Shown: positions 34,098 to 43,124, counted from the stretch's first letter. The stretch is 64,000 bases of DNA from Anaerotignum sp. MSJ-24 (GCF_018918145.1 NZ_JAHLPX010000007.1:434001-498000); one strand, 5' to 3'. The notes: generated by a model from the letters alone, not told the origin. Made by a program: numbers and translations.

Positions 34098-34852
34098 TGT
34101 ATTTCACCGTCCTTAATATAATAACGTCTTTTCTTTTCTGTCGCTTTTCCGTATTCTATTGCTTCAACAGGACAGAAAGAAATACATGCCATACAGTGTG
34201 TACAGTTTCCGTTCCATACAGGACGATTGTTTTCAAGTGTTATATTATTTGTAGGACAGACCTGTACGCATTTTCCACAGCCAATACAGCTGTCCTTTGA
34301 AAAGAATTTTTCATCACTTATTATATGATTGTAAAAAAACTTGTTTATAAATGAGCTTTTTGCAATGTCAATAAAAATGAGCTTTTCGCAGGGAAGGGAA
34401 CGCTCTGTGAGAATATATCCGGCAGCTTTTACAGCCTTTGGTTTTGCGGCTGAAACTATTTCCGCAGCTTTTTCTTTTGACGGTGTAGAGAAAAGGGCAA
34501 TATAGTTTTCGGGCATTTTAATTGTCATAATTCCCATAAAATGCAGATGCTTTTCATAACACAGATTTTTTATGAAATGAACGGCATTTCCGCTTTCGGC
34601 TCCGCAGGTAGCAATAAAATATACCTTTTTTGTACCTGAAAATTTCACCTTTTTTATGAAATCTCTTACAATATGAGGCATCTGCCATGCGTATATCGGA
34701 AATACAAATACAATAGGTCTGTCGGAATGAATTTCCGAGTAGTCATTTTGTTTGATTTTTTCATTGAGAGAAACTATGTCGTCATCAAGTCTTTTGCTGA
34801 TTATTTCGGCTATATAACGGCTGTTTCCGGTTCCGGTGAAGTAAAAAACCAT
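34094..34852 (-). CDS. EFR1-type flavodoxin-ferredoxin fusion protein
   Basis: 252-residue protein. N-terminal flavodoxin-like domain begins FYFTGTGNSRYIAE (FMN phosphate loop TGTGNS), with a conserved PIYAWQMPHIVRDFI and TCGAESG. The C-terminal part has two 4Fe-4S motifs: CIGCGKCVQVCP and CTHCMACISFCP. This is the EFR1 family of clostridial electron-transfer proteins; redox partner unknown. ATG overlap with the GNAT gene downstream. A 52-residue membrane peptide gene lies 53 bp upstream on the same strand. Confidence 0.88.
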   Translation of the reverse strand: MVFYFTGTGNSRYIAEIISKRLDDDIVSLNEKIKQNDYSEIHSDRPIVFVFPIYAWQMPHIVRDFIKKVKFSGTKKVYFIATCGAESGNAVHFIKNLCYEKHLHFMGIMTIKMPENYIALFSTPSKEKAAEIVSAAKPKAVKAAGYILTERSLPCEKLIFIDIAKSSFINKFFYNHIISDEKFFSKDSCIGCGKCVQVCPTNNITLENNRPVWNGNCTHCMACISFCPVEAIEYGKATEKKRRYYIKDGEIH

Positions 34853-34904
34853 AGCTGTCCTCCGTTAAAAATTAGTATAGTTCAATTATATTAAAAAAGC
34901 CGTT

Positions 34905-35063
34905 TTATTCCTCATCGTCCCAGTTTTTATCGGATATTGCCTCTAAATGAGCCTCGGCTATTCTTGCGAGAGTTGCACAGCCGACCGAAACGGAAACGAT
35001 TGCAACGATTGTCATACATACGTATTTAACTATTCTGGTTATATCAAGATTAAATGGATTCAT
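34905..35063 (-). CDS. 52-residue single-pass membrane peptide
   Basis: Short ORF below the length cut of most gene finders. It has an AAAGGAG site 9 bases before the ATG at 35063. Protein starts MNPFNLDITRIVKYV, has one transmembrane helix (about residues 12-33) with a GCATLARIAE part, and ends in an acidic tail DKNWDDEE. No family recognised. It may be co-transcribed with the EFR1 gene, 53 bp downstream. Existence is supported by the ribosome site and amphipathic design; function unknown. Confidence 0.6.
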   Translation of the reverse strand: MNPFNLDITRIVKYVCMTIVAIVSVSVGCATLARIAEAHLEAISDKNWDDEE

Positions 35064-35111
35064 TTATAACAGCTCCTTTTTTCTTATTAGTATAACCTTA
35101 TTAAGGTCCGT

Positions 35112-35134
35112 ATGCAATGCAAATTTCATTGCAT
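35112..35134. promoter_or_regulatory. Inverted repeat upstream of isochorismatase gene
   Basis: ATGCAATG and CATTGCAT, perfect 8-bp arms with a 7-bp spacer, ending 8 bp before the -35 box of the next promoter. It lies between two divergent genes and may bind a regulator. Confidence 0.5.
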
Positions 35135-35142
35135 GAGAAATA

Positions 35143-35171
35143 TTGACAATAGGTTTTTGCGGTGCTACTAT
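35143..35171 (+). promoter_or_regulatory. Sigma-A promoter of isochorismatase gene
   Basis: TTGACA (35143-35148), a 17-bp spacer and TACTAT (35166-35171), 30 bp before the start codon. Confidence 0.8.
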
Positions 35172-35200
35172 TTTTGCAATAAAGAAAGAAGGTAATATTT

Positions 35201-35722
35201 ATGGAAAAAATACTTGTTGTTATAGACATGCAGAATGATTTTATTGACGGTTCACTGGGAACAAAGGAGGCACAGGCCATTGTTCCGGCTGTTGTCAGAA
35301 AAATTAAGGAATATAAGCCGCAGAATATTTATGCGACGATGGACACACATTTTGCGGATTATCTTGAGACGTCCGAAGGAAAAAATCTTCCTGTTGAACA
35401 CTGTATAAAAGATACGGAAGGCTGGAAGATAAGAGATGAAGTAAAAGAGGCCATGCCGGAGGCCAAAGTGATAACAAAGCTCACCTTCGGCAGTACGGAT
35501 CTTGCGGATATATTGTTTGCGAGAAGTGGTCATGAGGACATAGAGATTGAGCTTGTCGGACTCTGTACGGATATTTGTGTTGTTTCCAATGCACTTCTTC
35601 TTAAGGCAAAAATGCCGGAGGTACATATTTCGGTTGATTCAGGCTGCTGTGCCGGAGTAACGCCGGAAAGCCATGAGGCGGCACTTACAACAATGAAGAT
35701 GTGTCAGATAGACATAAAATAA
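35201..35722 (+). CDS. Isochorismatase-family cysteine hydrolase
   Basis: 173-residue hydrolase. The catalytic Asp lies in VVIDMQNDFIDG, the Lys in TKLTFGSTDL and the nucleophile Cys in ELVGLCTDICVVSNAL. The MDTHFADY strand resembles the metal region of nicotinamidases (PncA), so nicotinamide is a possible substrate, but related enzymes act on other amides. AAGAAGG site upstream of the ATG. Followed 9 bases later by an ACT-domain gene in the same direction. Confidence 0.82.
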   Translation: MEKILVVIDMQNDFIDGSLGTKEAQAIVPAVVRKIKEYKPQNIYATMDTHFADYLETSEGKNLPVEHCIKDTEGWKIRDEVKEAMPEAKVITKLTFGSTDLADILFARSGHEDIEIELVGLCTDICVVSNALLLKAKMPEVHISVDSGCCAGVTPESHEAALTTMKMCQIDIK

Positions 35723-35731
35723 GATGTTGAT

Positions 35732-36097
35732 ATGATATTAAAAAAGATTAATAAAAGCTTTACCGTATGTAAGGTAAAAAATATTAATGAAATAGATTTC
35801 AGTGATGAATACTGTTTTGTCGGTAAAACCGATGAGGAGCTTTCTCTGGTATGTACAGAGGGAAAAGCTCCGAAAGATTGCATTGAGAGAGAGGACGGCT
35901 GGACGGCCTTCAGAATAGAAGGGACACTTGATTTTTCCCTTATAGGCATAATATCTAAAATATCGGCAGCACTTGCAGAGGAAAAAATAGGCGTTTTCGT
36001 TGTGTCAACCTTCAATACGGATTACGTGCTGGTTAAAACGGAAAATTTTGAAAATGCTAAAAATAAGCTGATTTCATTAGGATATGAGTTTATATGA
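35732..36097 (+). CDS. ACT-domain protein
   Basis: 121-residue protein. The C-terminal half, GTLDFSLIGIISKISAALAEEKIGVFVVSTFNTDYVLVKTENFENAKNKL, is an ACT domain; the family (ACT_7, CASTOR-like) binds amino acids. N-terminal part is a smaller ferredoxin-like domain. Nine bases after the isochorismatase-type gene, so co-transcribed. Ligand and target are unknown. Confidence 0.75.
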   Translation: MILKKINKSFTVCKVKNINEIDFSDEYCFVGKTDEELSLVCTEGKAPKDCIEREDGWTAFRIEGTLDFSLIGIISKISAALAEEKIGVFVVSTFNTDYVLVKTENFENAKNKLISLGYEFI

Positions 36098-36293
36098 GAG
36101 AAAACGAAAGAAAAACTTTTGAGAATTAACCGTATATAATTTTTATGGGAAACTGACTGTGAAAATTAACGATTTTTTATTGTCAATTTCATTAGTTTTT
36201 GCTTGAAAATTGAGGAATAATGTATTACTATTTATATAGGATTATATTAACATTATTTTTATGCAGTCATGCGTTTTTTGGGGAGGTTCTCAG

Positions 36294-37568
36294 ATGAAAA
36301 AATGCTTTAAATATATAGTTGCCGGTGCATTTGCAGTGCTTATGTCTTTCAATGCTTATGCCGGTACGGTAACGAATTCCGATGCGGTTATTTATGTAAA
36401 CGGAAAAATTATCAACGGTGCGTCGGCGAAAATTTCGGATGGTTATACACTTGTTCCGGTTAGATTTATTGCCGAAGAGCTTTCGTGTAAAGTAGACTGG
36501 AAGGAAGATGAACAGAAGGTTGTTGTTGACGAAGGTTCATCAAATATTGAGCTTACGGTAGGCAATGACATTATGAAGGTCAACGGAAAAGAAAAGAAAA
36601 TTCCTGTTGCACCTGTTATTGTTGATTCAAGAGTTTATGTTCCGCTCAGAGCTATTTCGGAAGGACTTGATATTGATATTACATGGAATGCAATGACGAG
36701 AACTGTTTCGGTTTATTCCGCAAATGCCGCTAAATCGCAGTATAACAGCGATTATTCCGAAGCACCTCAGGCCGTTTTTGATACAATTTATCTTCTTCCG
36801 GATGAAACAATAGTTCTTCCTGTTAATGCCGATCCTAATAAGGTTATTGAAATGGAAGTAACAAATGAGGACGTATGCGAGGCAAAGCTTGGATATATGG
36901 ACGGAAAGGCGGCTCTTTTCATAACAGCGGACGACAGAGGAACATCGGGAATCGTTATGCACTATCCCGGATTTGCGTCAACAAATCATTCCAGAACAAC
37001 GGTGAATGTACGTGTTGTTGACAGCCGCGAAAAGGCACTTATCAATTTCGATGATATGCTTTCGGAAAAAGGTCTTAACTATAAAAATATAATTTCTGAA
37101 ATAAAGGAAAAACAGAGCATAATTGAAAAAGAAAACGGAATTTTTATATTCGATAAAAATGATGAGGAATATGATAAGCTTTATGTAGGCGATACAGGTA
37201 TGCTTATAATTCCTGTGGATTATGATGAGAAGGCAAGCGGAAACTTTGATATTGCTTATGACTTTGACAGTGCAATCGAATGTTCATGGGGAATATATGA
37301 AGGCAAACACGCGCTTATGATAACATCAAAGGATTATGCGTATATTCCCGTAAGAATTACATTTACCGAAAATAAAACCGGAAATGTTTCGTTCACAGTA
37401 ACGGATAAGGATATGGATGCAGATGAGGCTCCGGTTGTATATTCATACGGCAATAATAATATAAACTATTCCGTATGGGATTTCCATGTGAGAGCAATTT
37501 CCGATATGTCAAAGGATTTAAGCGGAAAGATGGATCTTGTAGGAAACAGAATTATCCATATTGACTGA
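36294..37568 (+). CDS. Secreted protein with copper-amine-oxidase N-terminal fold
   Basis: 424-residue secreted protein: signal peptide (KKCFKYIVAGAFAVLMSFNAYA, cleaved after about residue 22), then a copper amine oxidase-like N-terminal domain (about 30-140). This domain has the double VYVNGKIINGASAKISDGYTLVPVRFIAEEL/ VPLRAISEGLDIDITWNAMTRTV pattern common in Clostridial surface proteins. The rest is unrecognised beta-rich sequence. Start at 36294 is chosen for the GGGAGG site; 36261 precedes that site. Strong terminator follows. Likely wall- or surface-associated, role unknown. Confidence 0.75.
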   Translation: MKKCFKYIVAGAFAVLMSFNAYAGTVTNSDAVIYVNGKIINGASAKISDGYTLVPVRFIAEELSCKVDWKEDEQKVVVDEGSSNIELTVGNDIMKVNGKEKKIPVAPVIVDSRVYVPLRAISEGLDIDITWNAMTRTVSVYSANAAKSQYNSDYSEAPQAVFDTIYLLPDETIVLPVNADPNKVIEMEVTNEDVCEAKLGYMDGKAALFITADDRGTSGIVMHYPGFASTNHSRTTVNVRVVDSREKALINFDDMLSEKGLNYKNIISEIKEKQSIIEKENGIFIFDKNDEEYDKLYVGDTGMLIIPVDYDEKASGNFDIAYDFDSAIECSWGIYEGKHALMITSKDYAYIPVRITFTENKTGNVSFTVTDKDMDADEAPVVYSYGNNNINYSVWDFHVRAISDMSKDLSGKMDLVGNRIIHID

Positions 37569-37621
37569 TTAAATTAATAAGATGGACCATGGGCGTATGT
37601 CAAAGGGGTGCCCGGTGCATA

Positions 37622-37658
37622 TATGGGCGTCGTGACGACGCCCATTGTTTTTGAGTAA
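37622..37658 (+). terminator. Intrinsic terminator after surface protein gene
   Basis: ATGGGCGTCG and CGACGCCCAT perfect 10-bp arms around TGA, then TTGTTTTT. Confidence 0.9.
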
Positions 37659-37776
37659 TGTTTTAAAATATAAAGTTACGTGCATAATATATGTGAGTTT
37701 ACGGAAATCTATTATCGGAAAGGTTCTGAAACAGAAAAATTACAGCTAAGAATAGCGATTTTTCGCGTTTGATTTG

Positions 37777-37805
37777 TTGACAAAAAATAACCGACATGAT
37801 AATAT
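37777..37805 (+). promoter_or_regulatory. Sigma-A promoter of the Mn2+ riboswitch unit
   Basis: TTGACA (37777-37782), 17-bp spacer, TAATAT (37800-37805). Transcription would start just before the riboswitch. The stretch 37659-37776 holds no recognised feature. Confidence 0.82.
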
Positions 37806-37814
37806 ATAAAAACT

Positions 37815-37902
37815 GGTAAGGGAGTAGTCATCGCATGACGTTGTTGTGCCAACATACTGGCGGTTTAGCTGTCTGGTATAGCTGTAATTGACAAGACTTA
37901 TC
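37815..37902 (+). ncRNA. yybP-ykoY (Mn2+) riboswitch
   Basis: P1 stem GGTAAG (37815-37820) with CTTATC (37897-37902). The GGGAGTAG loop follows P1, internal hairpins GTCAT-CGC-ATGAC and GTTG...CAAC follow, and ACAAGAC precedes the closing strand. These are the two conserved loops of yybP-ykoY. The known ligand is Mn2+. Downstream terminator overlaps the 3' side of P1, consistent with an on-switch. Confidence 0.75.
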
Positions 37903-37939
37903 TGCAATTAACTATTGGTTTGCAGATGGGCCTTTTTTT
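37900..37939 (+). terminator. Riboswitch-controlled terminator
   Basis: ATCTGCAA and TTGCAGAT arms around a 12-base loop, then GGGCC and seven T. Its 5' arm overlaps the closing strand of the aptamer P1 stem, so ligand-bound P1 would block it. Confidence 0.85.
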
Positions 37940-37974
37940 ATGCCATTTGCATTGATTAACGGGAGAGTGTATTT

Positions 37975-38913
37975 ATGAATGTATTTGTAATTGTACTGAT
38001 TTTTATAATCGGAGTTATCTGCGTTGTAAAGGGCGGCGATCTTTTTGTTGATGCGGCAAGCTGGATAGCAAGAGCATTCGGTATTCCTACCTTTATTATC
38101 GGAGCAACGATTGTAAGTATTGCAACAACATTGCCGGAGATGATTGTGTCTGCCATGGCATCTTTTGAAGGTAAAAATGATATGGCTGTCGGAAATGCGG
38201 TCGGTTCGGTAACAGCTAACACAGGTCTTATACTTGCTGTGGCAATGCTGTTTATGCACGTTGTCTGTAAGAGAAAAGAATATATGCGTCAGTGTATTCT
38301 TCTTGCGGCTTCGGCTATTGTACTCTGGCTTTCATGCTATACCGGCAGTGTAAGTATATGGGGCTCAATAGCACTTATAGCAATATTTGTTATATCAATG
38401 GTCGGAAATGTAAGAGATGCAAAGAAGGATATGTCATCAGATAAAAAAGAATCTGTGGATAAGAAAAAATTTGCTTCACATGTAATAAAATTCCTTGCAG
38501 GTGCGGCACTTATCGTTATCGGTTCACAGTTCTTAATAAACAGCGGAAGTGCAATAGCAGAGCTTCTCGGTGTTCCCGAAAGAATTATTGCCGTAACTCT
38601 TGTTGCTGTCGGAACATCACTTCCTGAGCTGGTAACAACTTTGACAGCTATTGCTAAAAAAGAATCAAATCTTTCAATCGGAAATATTATCGGTGCAAAC
38701 ATAATCGACATTGCACTTATACTTCCTGTCTGTTCAGCCGTATCAGGACAAAGACTTCCTGTTTCGGCACAGAGTATAGCAATAGATATTCCGGTATGTA
38801 TTGGAATAATACTTCTTGCAATAATCCCTATGCTTATCAGAGAAAAAGCGTCAAAGGTGCAGGGTATTGCTATGCTTGCGGCATATGCGGTGTATTTATA
38901 TGTAATATTGTAA
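37975..38913 (+). CDS. CaCA-family cation exchanger (YrbG type)
   Basis: 312-residue membrane protein with about ten helices in two inverted repeats. Alpha-repeat motifs: GGDLFVDAASWIARAFGIPTFIIGATIVSIATTLPEMIVSAM and VPERIIAVTLVAVGTSLPELVTTLTAI, with the conserved TxLPE acidic residues that bind the divalent cation. Family is Na+/Ca2+ or H+/Ca2+ exchange. The yybP-ykoY Mn2+ riboswitch just upstream suggests Mn2+ efflux as its role here. GGGAG precedes the ATG. Confidence 0.88.
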   Translation: MNVFVIVLIFIIGVICVVKGGDLFVDAASWIARAFGIPTFIIGATIVSIATTLPEMIVSAMASFEGKNDMAVGNAVGSVTANTGLILAVAMLFMHVVCKRKEYMRQCILLAASAIVLWLSCYTGSVSIWGSIALIAIFVISMVGNVRDAKKDMSSDKKESVDKKKFASHVIKFLAGAALIVIGSQFLINSGSAIAELLGVPERIIAVTLVAVGTSLPELVTTLTAIAKKESNLSIGNIIGANIIDIALILPVCSAVSGQRLPVSAQSIAIDIPVCIGIILLAIIPMLIREKASKVQGIAMLAAYAVYLYVIL

Positions 38914-38924
38914 TTTGTGAATTT

Positions 38925-38960
38925 GTGCTTAACTGTTTAATATAGTTAGGCACTTTTTTA
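38925..38960 (+). terminator. Intrinsic terminator after CaCA gene
   Basis: GTGCTTAACT and AGTTAGGCAC arms (one G-T pair), then TTTTTT. Confidence 0.85.
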
Positions 38961-39028
38961 ATTACATGAATAACGTTTGATATGATATAATTAAATAAAA
39001 ACCATATAAAAGAAAGGCGGAGTTCAAT

Positions 39029-39811
39029 ATGTACAGCTTTAATACCATAAATGTGGAAATAACAGATAACATTGCTGTTGTAAAGTTTGCAAGGCCGAAA
39101 CAGCTTAACGCACTTAATACCGAAATGACGGCTGAATTGACAGCGTTATTTGATAGATTTGCGGAAGATGATAACGTAAGAGGTATTATACTTACGGGCG
39201 AAGGCAGAAGCTTTATGGCAGGTGCGGATATTTCCGAAATGCTTGAATGGGGCTGTGCGGAAGGAAGAGAGTTTGCAAGACTTTCCAATAAGGCGTTCAG
39301 CAAGATTGCTGATATAAGCAAACCTGTTATATGTGCAATAAACGGATTTGCACTGGGTGGAGGATTTGAGCTGTCATTATGCTGCGATTGGCGAATTGCA
39401 TCTGAAAATGCAGTATTGGGTGCTCCGGAGCTGAATATAGGAATAATACCGAGTGGCGGCGGAACACAGAGATTGGCAAGGCTTATAGGCAGCGGAAGAG
39501 CAAAGGAGCTTATATTCACCTGTAAAAAATTATCTGCGTATGATGCCGAAAAGATAGGAATTGTTAATAAGGTTGTTAAAGCCGATGAACTGATGGATGA
39601 GGCGTTTGCAGAAATGAGAGATGTGCTTTCGCATTCGAGCGTAGCTTTGAAATATGCAAAGGAAAGCATTAATTCCGGCCTTGATGTTGATTTGAAGACA
39701 GGCATTGGCATAGAGGTTAATGCTGTCGGAATGGTCTTTGCGAGTGAGGACAAGAACGAAGGCGTAAAGGCGTTTTTGGAAAAAAGAAAACCGGAATTCA
39801 AGAATAGGTAA
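39029..39811 (+). CDS. Enoyl-CoA hydratase/isomerase (crotonase) family protein
   Basis: 260-residue crotonase-fold protein. Oxyanion-hole segments GRSFMAGADISEM and INGFALGGGFELSLCCDWRIA are present, and both catalytic glutamates are in place: GFELSL (first) and GAPELNIGIIPSGGGTQRL (second). Hence probably an active enoyl-CoA hydratase rather than an isomerase. No butyrate or beta-oxidation genes are next to it, so the substrate is unclear. AAAGGCGG precedes the ATG. Confidence 0.88.
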   Translation: MYSFNTINVEITDNIAVVKFARPKQLNALNTEMTAELTALFDRFAEDDNVRGIILTGEGRSFMAGADISEMLEWGCAEGREFARLSNKAFSKIADISKPVICAINGFALGGGFELSLCCDWRIASENAVLGAPELNIGIIPSGGGTQRLARLIGSGRAKELIFTCKKLSAYDAEKIGIVNKVVKADELMDEAFAEMRDVLSHSSVALKYAKESINSGLDVDLKTGIGIEVNAVGMVFASEDKNEGVKAFLEKRKPEFKNR

Positions 39812-39999
39812 TAAAAGTATACATATATATCAAGGCTTTAATACAGCATAGTAATAAATTGATAATATGTTAAGTGAATTGTTATATAATGCTTACAACG
39901 AACTTAGCGATAATTTTTTACATTTAGTTTTATTTATGTATGTAAAATTGCTGTTAAATTTAGCCTTTTAGACATAAAATGTGTATGATACTTAAATAA

Positions 40000-40047
40000 A
40001 CAAAACTCCTTTATGTAAGGTAAATCACATGAAGGAGTTTTATTTTG
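40000..40047. terminator. Intrinsic terminator of thioesterase gene
   Basis: AAAACTCCTT and AAGGAGTTTT perfect 10-bp arms around a 20-base loop, A/T-rich on both sides, so usable from either side. The gap 39812-39999 holds nothing else recognised. Confidence 0.8.
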
Positions 40048-40052
40048 TTTGT

Positions 40053-40532
40053 TTAGTGCTTTTTGAAGGATTCCGGACTTATAAATGATGCCGTAGCGGT
40101 AATAATGCTTTTTCCGTTTTCTTTGGAAATGCCTCTTGCCGACATATTTATGATTCGCTTGCCCCATGTTTCTATTGTTGCCGTCATAAGCAATGTGTCG
40201 TTTTCGAAAATAGGATTAAGAAAATTTGTTGTCATTGTTATCGTCGGAGCTATCGAAGAGCCGTCAAGGGCAAACATAAGCAGTCCGCAAGTCATGTCGG
40301 CAGCATTGGCAATAAGTCCGCCTACCATTGATTTATTGGGATTAAGCTGCTTTTTCTGAACTGGAAATGCAATTGTTATTGATTTGTCTTCAAGAGAAAA
40401 ATCATATAAGTATGCCTTCATCTGGAGTGTCATCGGAATTTCATCGGAGTTGAGCTCCTCGTGTTGGCTTAAAGCCTGTATTCTTGCATTTAATTTTTCA
40501 ATTATTTTAAATTTTTCTTTGTCGTTTTCCAT
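40053..40532 (-). CDS. PaaI-type hotdog thioesterase
   Basis: 159-residue hotdog-fold protein of the PaaI/YdiI thioesterase group: MVGGLIANAADMTCGLLMFAL (the long hotdog helix with the catalytic Asp/Asn region) and TITMTTNFLNPIFENDTLLMTATIETWGKRIINMSARG. Acts on acyl-CoA of unknown identity. Terminator follows. It is divergent from the yfmF gene. No strong ribosome-site doubt: GGAGA lies 8 bases upstream of the ATG. Confidence 0.8.
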   Translation of the reverse strand: MENDKEKFKIIEKLNARIQALSQHEELNSDEIPMTLQMKAYLYDFSLEDKSITIAFPVQKKQLNPNKSMVGGLIANAADMTCGLLMFALDGSSIAPTITMTTNFLNPIFENDTLLMTATIETWGKRIINMSARGISKENGKSIITATASFISPESFKKH

Positions 40533-40642
40533 TTTATTTCTCCATTCGTACTTATTTTAAATAATTCTAACATTAATATGACTTGTATACAAGAATATAC
40601 TCCATGTTTTCGGGAAACAATTTTTATGAGGTGATTGTTTTG

Positions 40643-41887
40643 ATGAACGAAAATGAAAAAAATATGCAGTATATTGAAGTATCGGAAGGTATACGACTGC
40701 ATTTTTATTATGAAACAGATTTTATAACAAATTTTGTATCGCTTGTATGGACGGTAAGTGCGGACAAAAAAACAGCAACAACAGTGTCGCTTATTGCCGA
40801 ATGTCTGAAGACAGGTCCGGACGGCAACAGAACCGAGCTGGATAAAAGACTTGCCGATATGTACGGGGCGAATTTTGATGCACAGATAATACAGAAGGGC
40901 GGCAGACAGCTTATTGCACTTAATTTTGAAAGTATATCGGATAAAGCGGCAGACGAAAAGGTGCTTAAAAACGGTATTGAGCTTTTAAGACAATGTGTTG
41001 AGTGCAGAATAAACGAAAAAATGCTGAACCAGGCAAAACAGAGATTGAAAAACAGGCTTGAACAGAAAAATGATTCGGCGGCAGAAACAGCCATTGAAAG
41101 GCTTATAGATATTGTATACGCCGATGATTCCTTTTCGGTACATTGTGACGGATATGCCGAGGATATAAGCAATATATCAGTAAATGATGTAAATGAGCTT
41201 TTCGGAAAAATTAAGGCAGAGGCACCGACAGATATATTCATAAGCGGTGATATTAATAAAGAAACGGCTGTTAATTATGCCGAACAGCTTGTTTATAAGA
41301 GAAGAAATCCACAGAAACTTGAGGCTGATGATGTGAACATAACAGCCGGCTGTGCCGAAAAAAGTGAAGGCAGAAGCATAGACCAGAGCCGTATCGCAAT
41401 GGCTTATACATCAGACCTTGAGCCATACGGAAAGGATTATTATACGGCATTGGTGCTTAGAGAAATATTATGCGGTTCGGGAGATTCCGTACTTTATGAC
41501 AGCGTAAGGCAGAAGGAAGGACTTTGCTATTATATAGGCGGAAGGCTTATGCGGTTCAGAATGGTTTATATTATTGATGCCGGAATAAAGGTCGGAAGTG
41601 AGGAAAAGGCGGCATCGATTATTGAGGACAGCATACGAAGTACAAAAATAACCGATACTATGGTCAATAAAGCGAAAAATGCTGTTATCAGAGCCGAAGG
41701 AGAAACAGCGGATAAAAGAACCGGAAGGCTGAATGAAACAATGAATTCCATGCTTCTCGGAATAATCGAAAAAATTCCTGTTGAGAAAATGATAGAAAGC
41801 ATTTCTACAAATGATGTAAGTAAGGCGTTGAATAAACTTGAATATAAAGGCAAGTTTATACTTTATGCACAGAAGGGAGATAAGTGA
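40643..41887 (+). CDS. yfmF: M16-family protein YfmF (inactive partner)
   Basis: 414-residue M16-peptidase-fold protein. It lacks the zinc motif HxxEH; the matching place reads LIAECLKTG, so it is likely the inactive subunit. Its partner gene follows directly. This pair is annotated in Firmicutes as EF-P 5-aminopentanol modification-associated proteins YfmF/YfmH (Bacillus YmfF/YmfH). Start at 40643 is set by GAGGTGAT. The C-terminal M16 domain ends with NAVIRAEGETADKRTGRLNE...KFILYAQ. High confidence in family, moderate in biological role. Confidence 0.85.
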   Translation: MNENEKNMQYIEVSEGIRLHFYYETDFITNFVSLVWTVSADKKTATTVSLIAECLKTGPDGNRTELDKRLADMYGANFDAQIIQKGGRQLIALNFESISDKAADEKVLKNGIELLRQCVECRINEKMLNQAKQRLKNRLEQKNDSAAETAIERLIDIVYADDSFSVHCDGYAEDISNISVNDVNELFGKIKAEAPTDIFISGDINKETAVNYAEQLVYKRRNPQKLEADDVNITAGCAEKSEGRSIDQSRIAMAYTSDLEPYGKDYYTALVLREILCGSGDSVLYDSVRQKEGLCYYIGGRLMRFRMVYIIDAGIKVGSEEKAASIIEDSIRSTKITDTMVNKAKNAVIRAEGETADKRTGRLNETMNSMLLGIIEKIPVEKMIESISTNDVSKALNKLEYKGKFILYAQKGDK

Positions 41888-41888
41888 G

Positions 41889-43124
41889 TTGGTGGTAAGG
41901 CTTGATTGCGGAACAAATTATGAAACAATATATAAGCATTTTTCAAACGGACTTAAGCTGTATGTAATACCTAAAAAGCGGAAAATAAAAACAGCCGCAG
42001 TTGTGTTCAATGCCGGTTCATGCGATACGGAGTTTAAGCTTGACGGAGGAATATACTCTGTTCCTTTGGGAACGGCTCATTTTGTCGAGCACAGAATGTT
42101 TGAACAGAGCTACGGCAGTGTCAGCGAAAAATTTACAGAGCTTGGTGCCGAATCCAATGCCTTTACCGACAGCGGAAAGACGGTTTATTATTTTCGGACG
42201 GCAGAAAATTTTGAGGAATGTTTTAAACTCCTTTTGGATTTTGTTCAAAAGCCGTATTTCAGAAATAATGAGCTTGAAACGGAAAAGAAAATAATAGCCT
42301 CGGAAATAAAAATGTATGCAGATGATCCGTCTTGGCAGTCATATTTTGCGGCATTGTCGATGCTTTATCCGAACAGTCCGGTTTCGGAGGAAATAGCCGG
42401 AAGTGTGGAAAGCATTCAGAAAATAAATGCCGATACACTTTATACATTCCATAAGGCATTCTATACGCCAGAAAATATGACGGTCGTTTGTGCCGGAAAT
42501 GTAGATGCGGAAAGAATAATAAAAATAACCGAGAACGGTATAAATACGGAAAACAGCAGTATGATGAGGATAAACCGAAGATATAATGCTGTTGGCGGTA
42601 CAAAAAAAGTAGTCGGTAGCAATAATGTTCCGTCATATACGGCGGCATTTCCGGCAAATATCGGCTGCGGAAAAATTAAAGCCGGATTTTTATATAGAAT
42701 ACTCGGTGATATGCTGTTTTCGGAAAGCTCGGAAGCTTTTGCCGAAATGAGCGGAAAAGGTATTTGCACCGAAGCTCCGTCTGTGGCATATATATCTGAA
42801 AATGGCGGAATACTTACCGTAAGCGGCTGGTCGGAAAAACCGGAAGAGATAGTCAAAATAATAAATAGAACTTTGCAAAGCTTTGTTTACGGTGGCAGAG
42901 TAGACAGCATAGCCTTTGACAGAGCGGTAAAACGACTGCTCGGAGAGGTAATGAAGGCACTTGACGATACACATATATGTATAACAGCACAAAGCGAATG
43001 GAATAAGGAAAGGCTGACGGCACCGGAGATAATATCAATGATTAAATCAATAAGAGAAAGAGATATTTATTATGCCGCAGAAAAGACAGAGAATGTATGC
43101 GGAACGGGAATATACGGCAAATGA
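41889..43124 (+). CDS. yfmH: M16-family zinc peptidase YfmH
   Basis: 411-residue M16 peptidase with an intact inverted zinc motif: GTAHFVEHRMFEQ (HFVEH) and a downstream glutamate in ETEKKIIASEIKMYADDPSWQSYF. It forms the active half of the YfmF/YfmH pair. Start is TTG at 41889 or GTG at 41892, after AAGGGAGA; both are just past the yfmF stop. The longer frame to 41838 lies inside yfmF. Followed by lgt 81 bp on. Confidence 0.87.
   Translation: MVVRLDCGTNYETIYKHFSNGLKLYVIPKKRKIKTAAVVFNAGSCDTEFKLDGGIYSVPLGTAHFVEHRMFEQSYGSVSEKFTELGAESNAFTDSGKTVYYFRTAENFEECFKLLLDFVQKPYFRNNELETEKKIIASEIKMYADDPSWQSYFAALSMLYPNSPVSEEIAGSVESIQKINADTLYTFHKAFYTPENMTVVCAGNVDAERIIKITENGINTENSSMMRINRRYNAVGGTKKVVGSNNVPSYTAAFPANIGCGKIKAGFLYRILGDMLFSESSEAFAEMSGKGICTEAPSVAYISENGGILTVSGWSEKPEEIVKIINRTLQSFVYGGRVDSIAFDRAVKRLLGEVMKALDDTHICITAQSEWNKERLTAPEIISMIKSIRERDIYYAAEKTENVCGTGIYGK

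Noticed and set aside
33582-34852. Possible nitroreductase or hydrogenase subunit for the two-gene unit
   Set aside because: The motifs show a GNAT acetyltransferase and an EFR1 flavodoxin-ferredoxin; no nitroreductase or hydrogenase signature.
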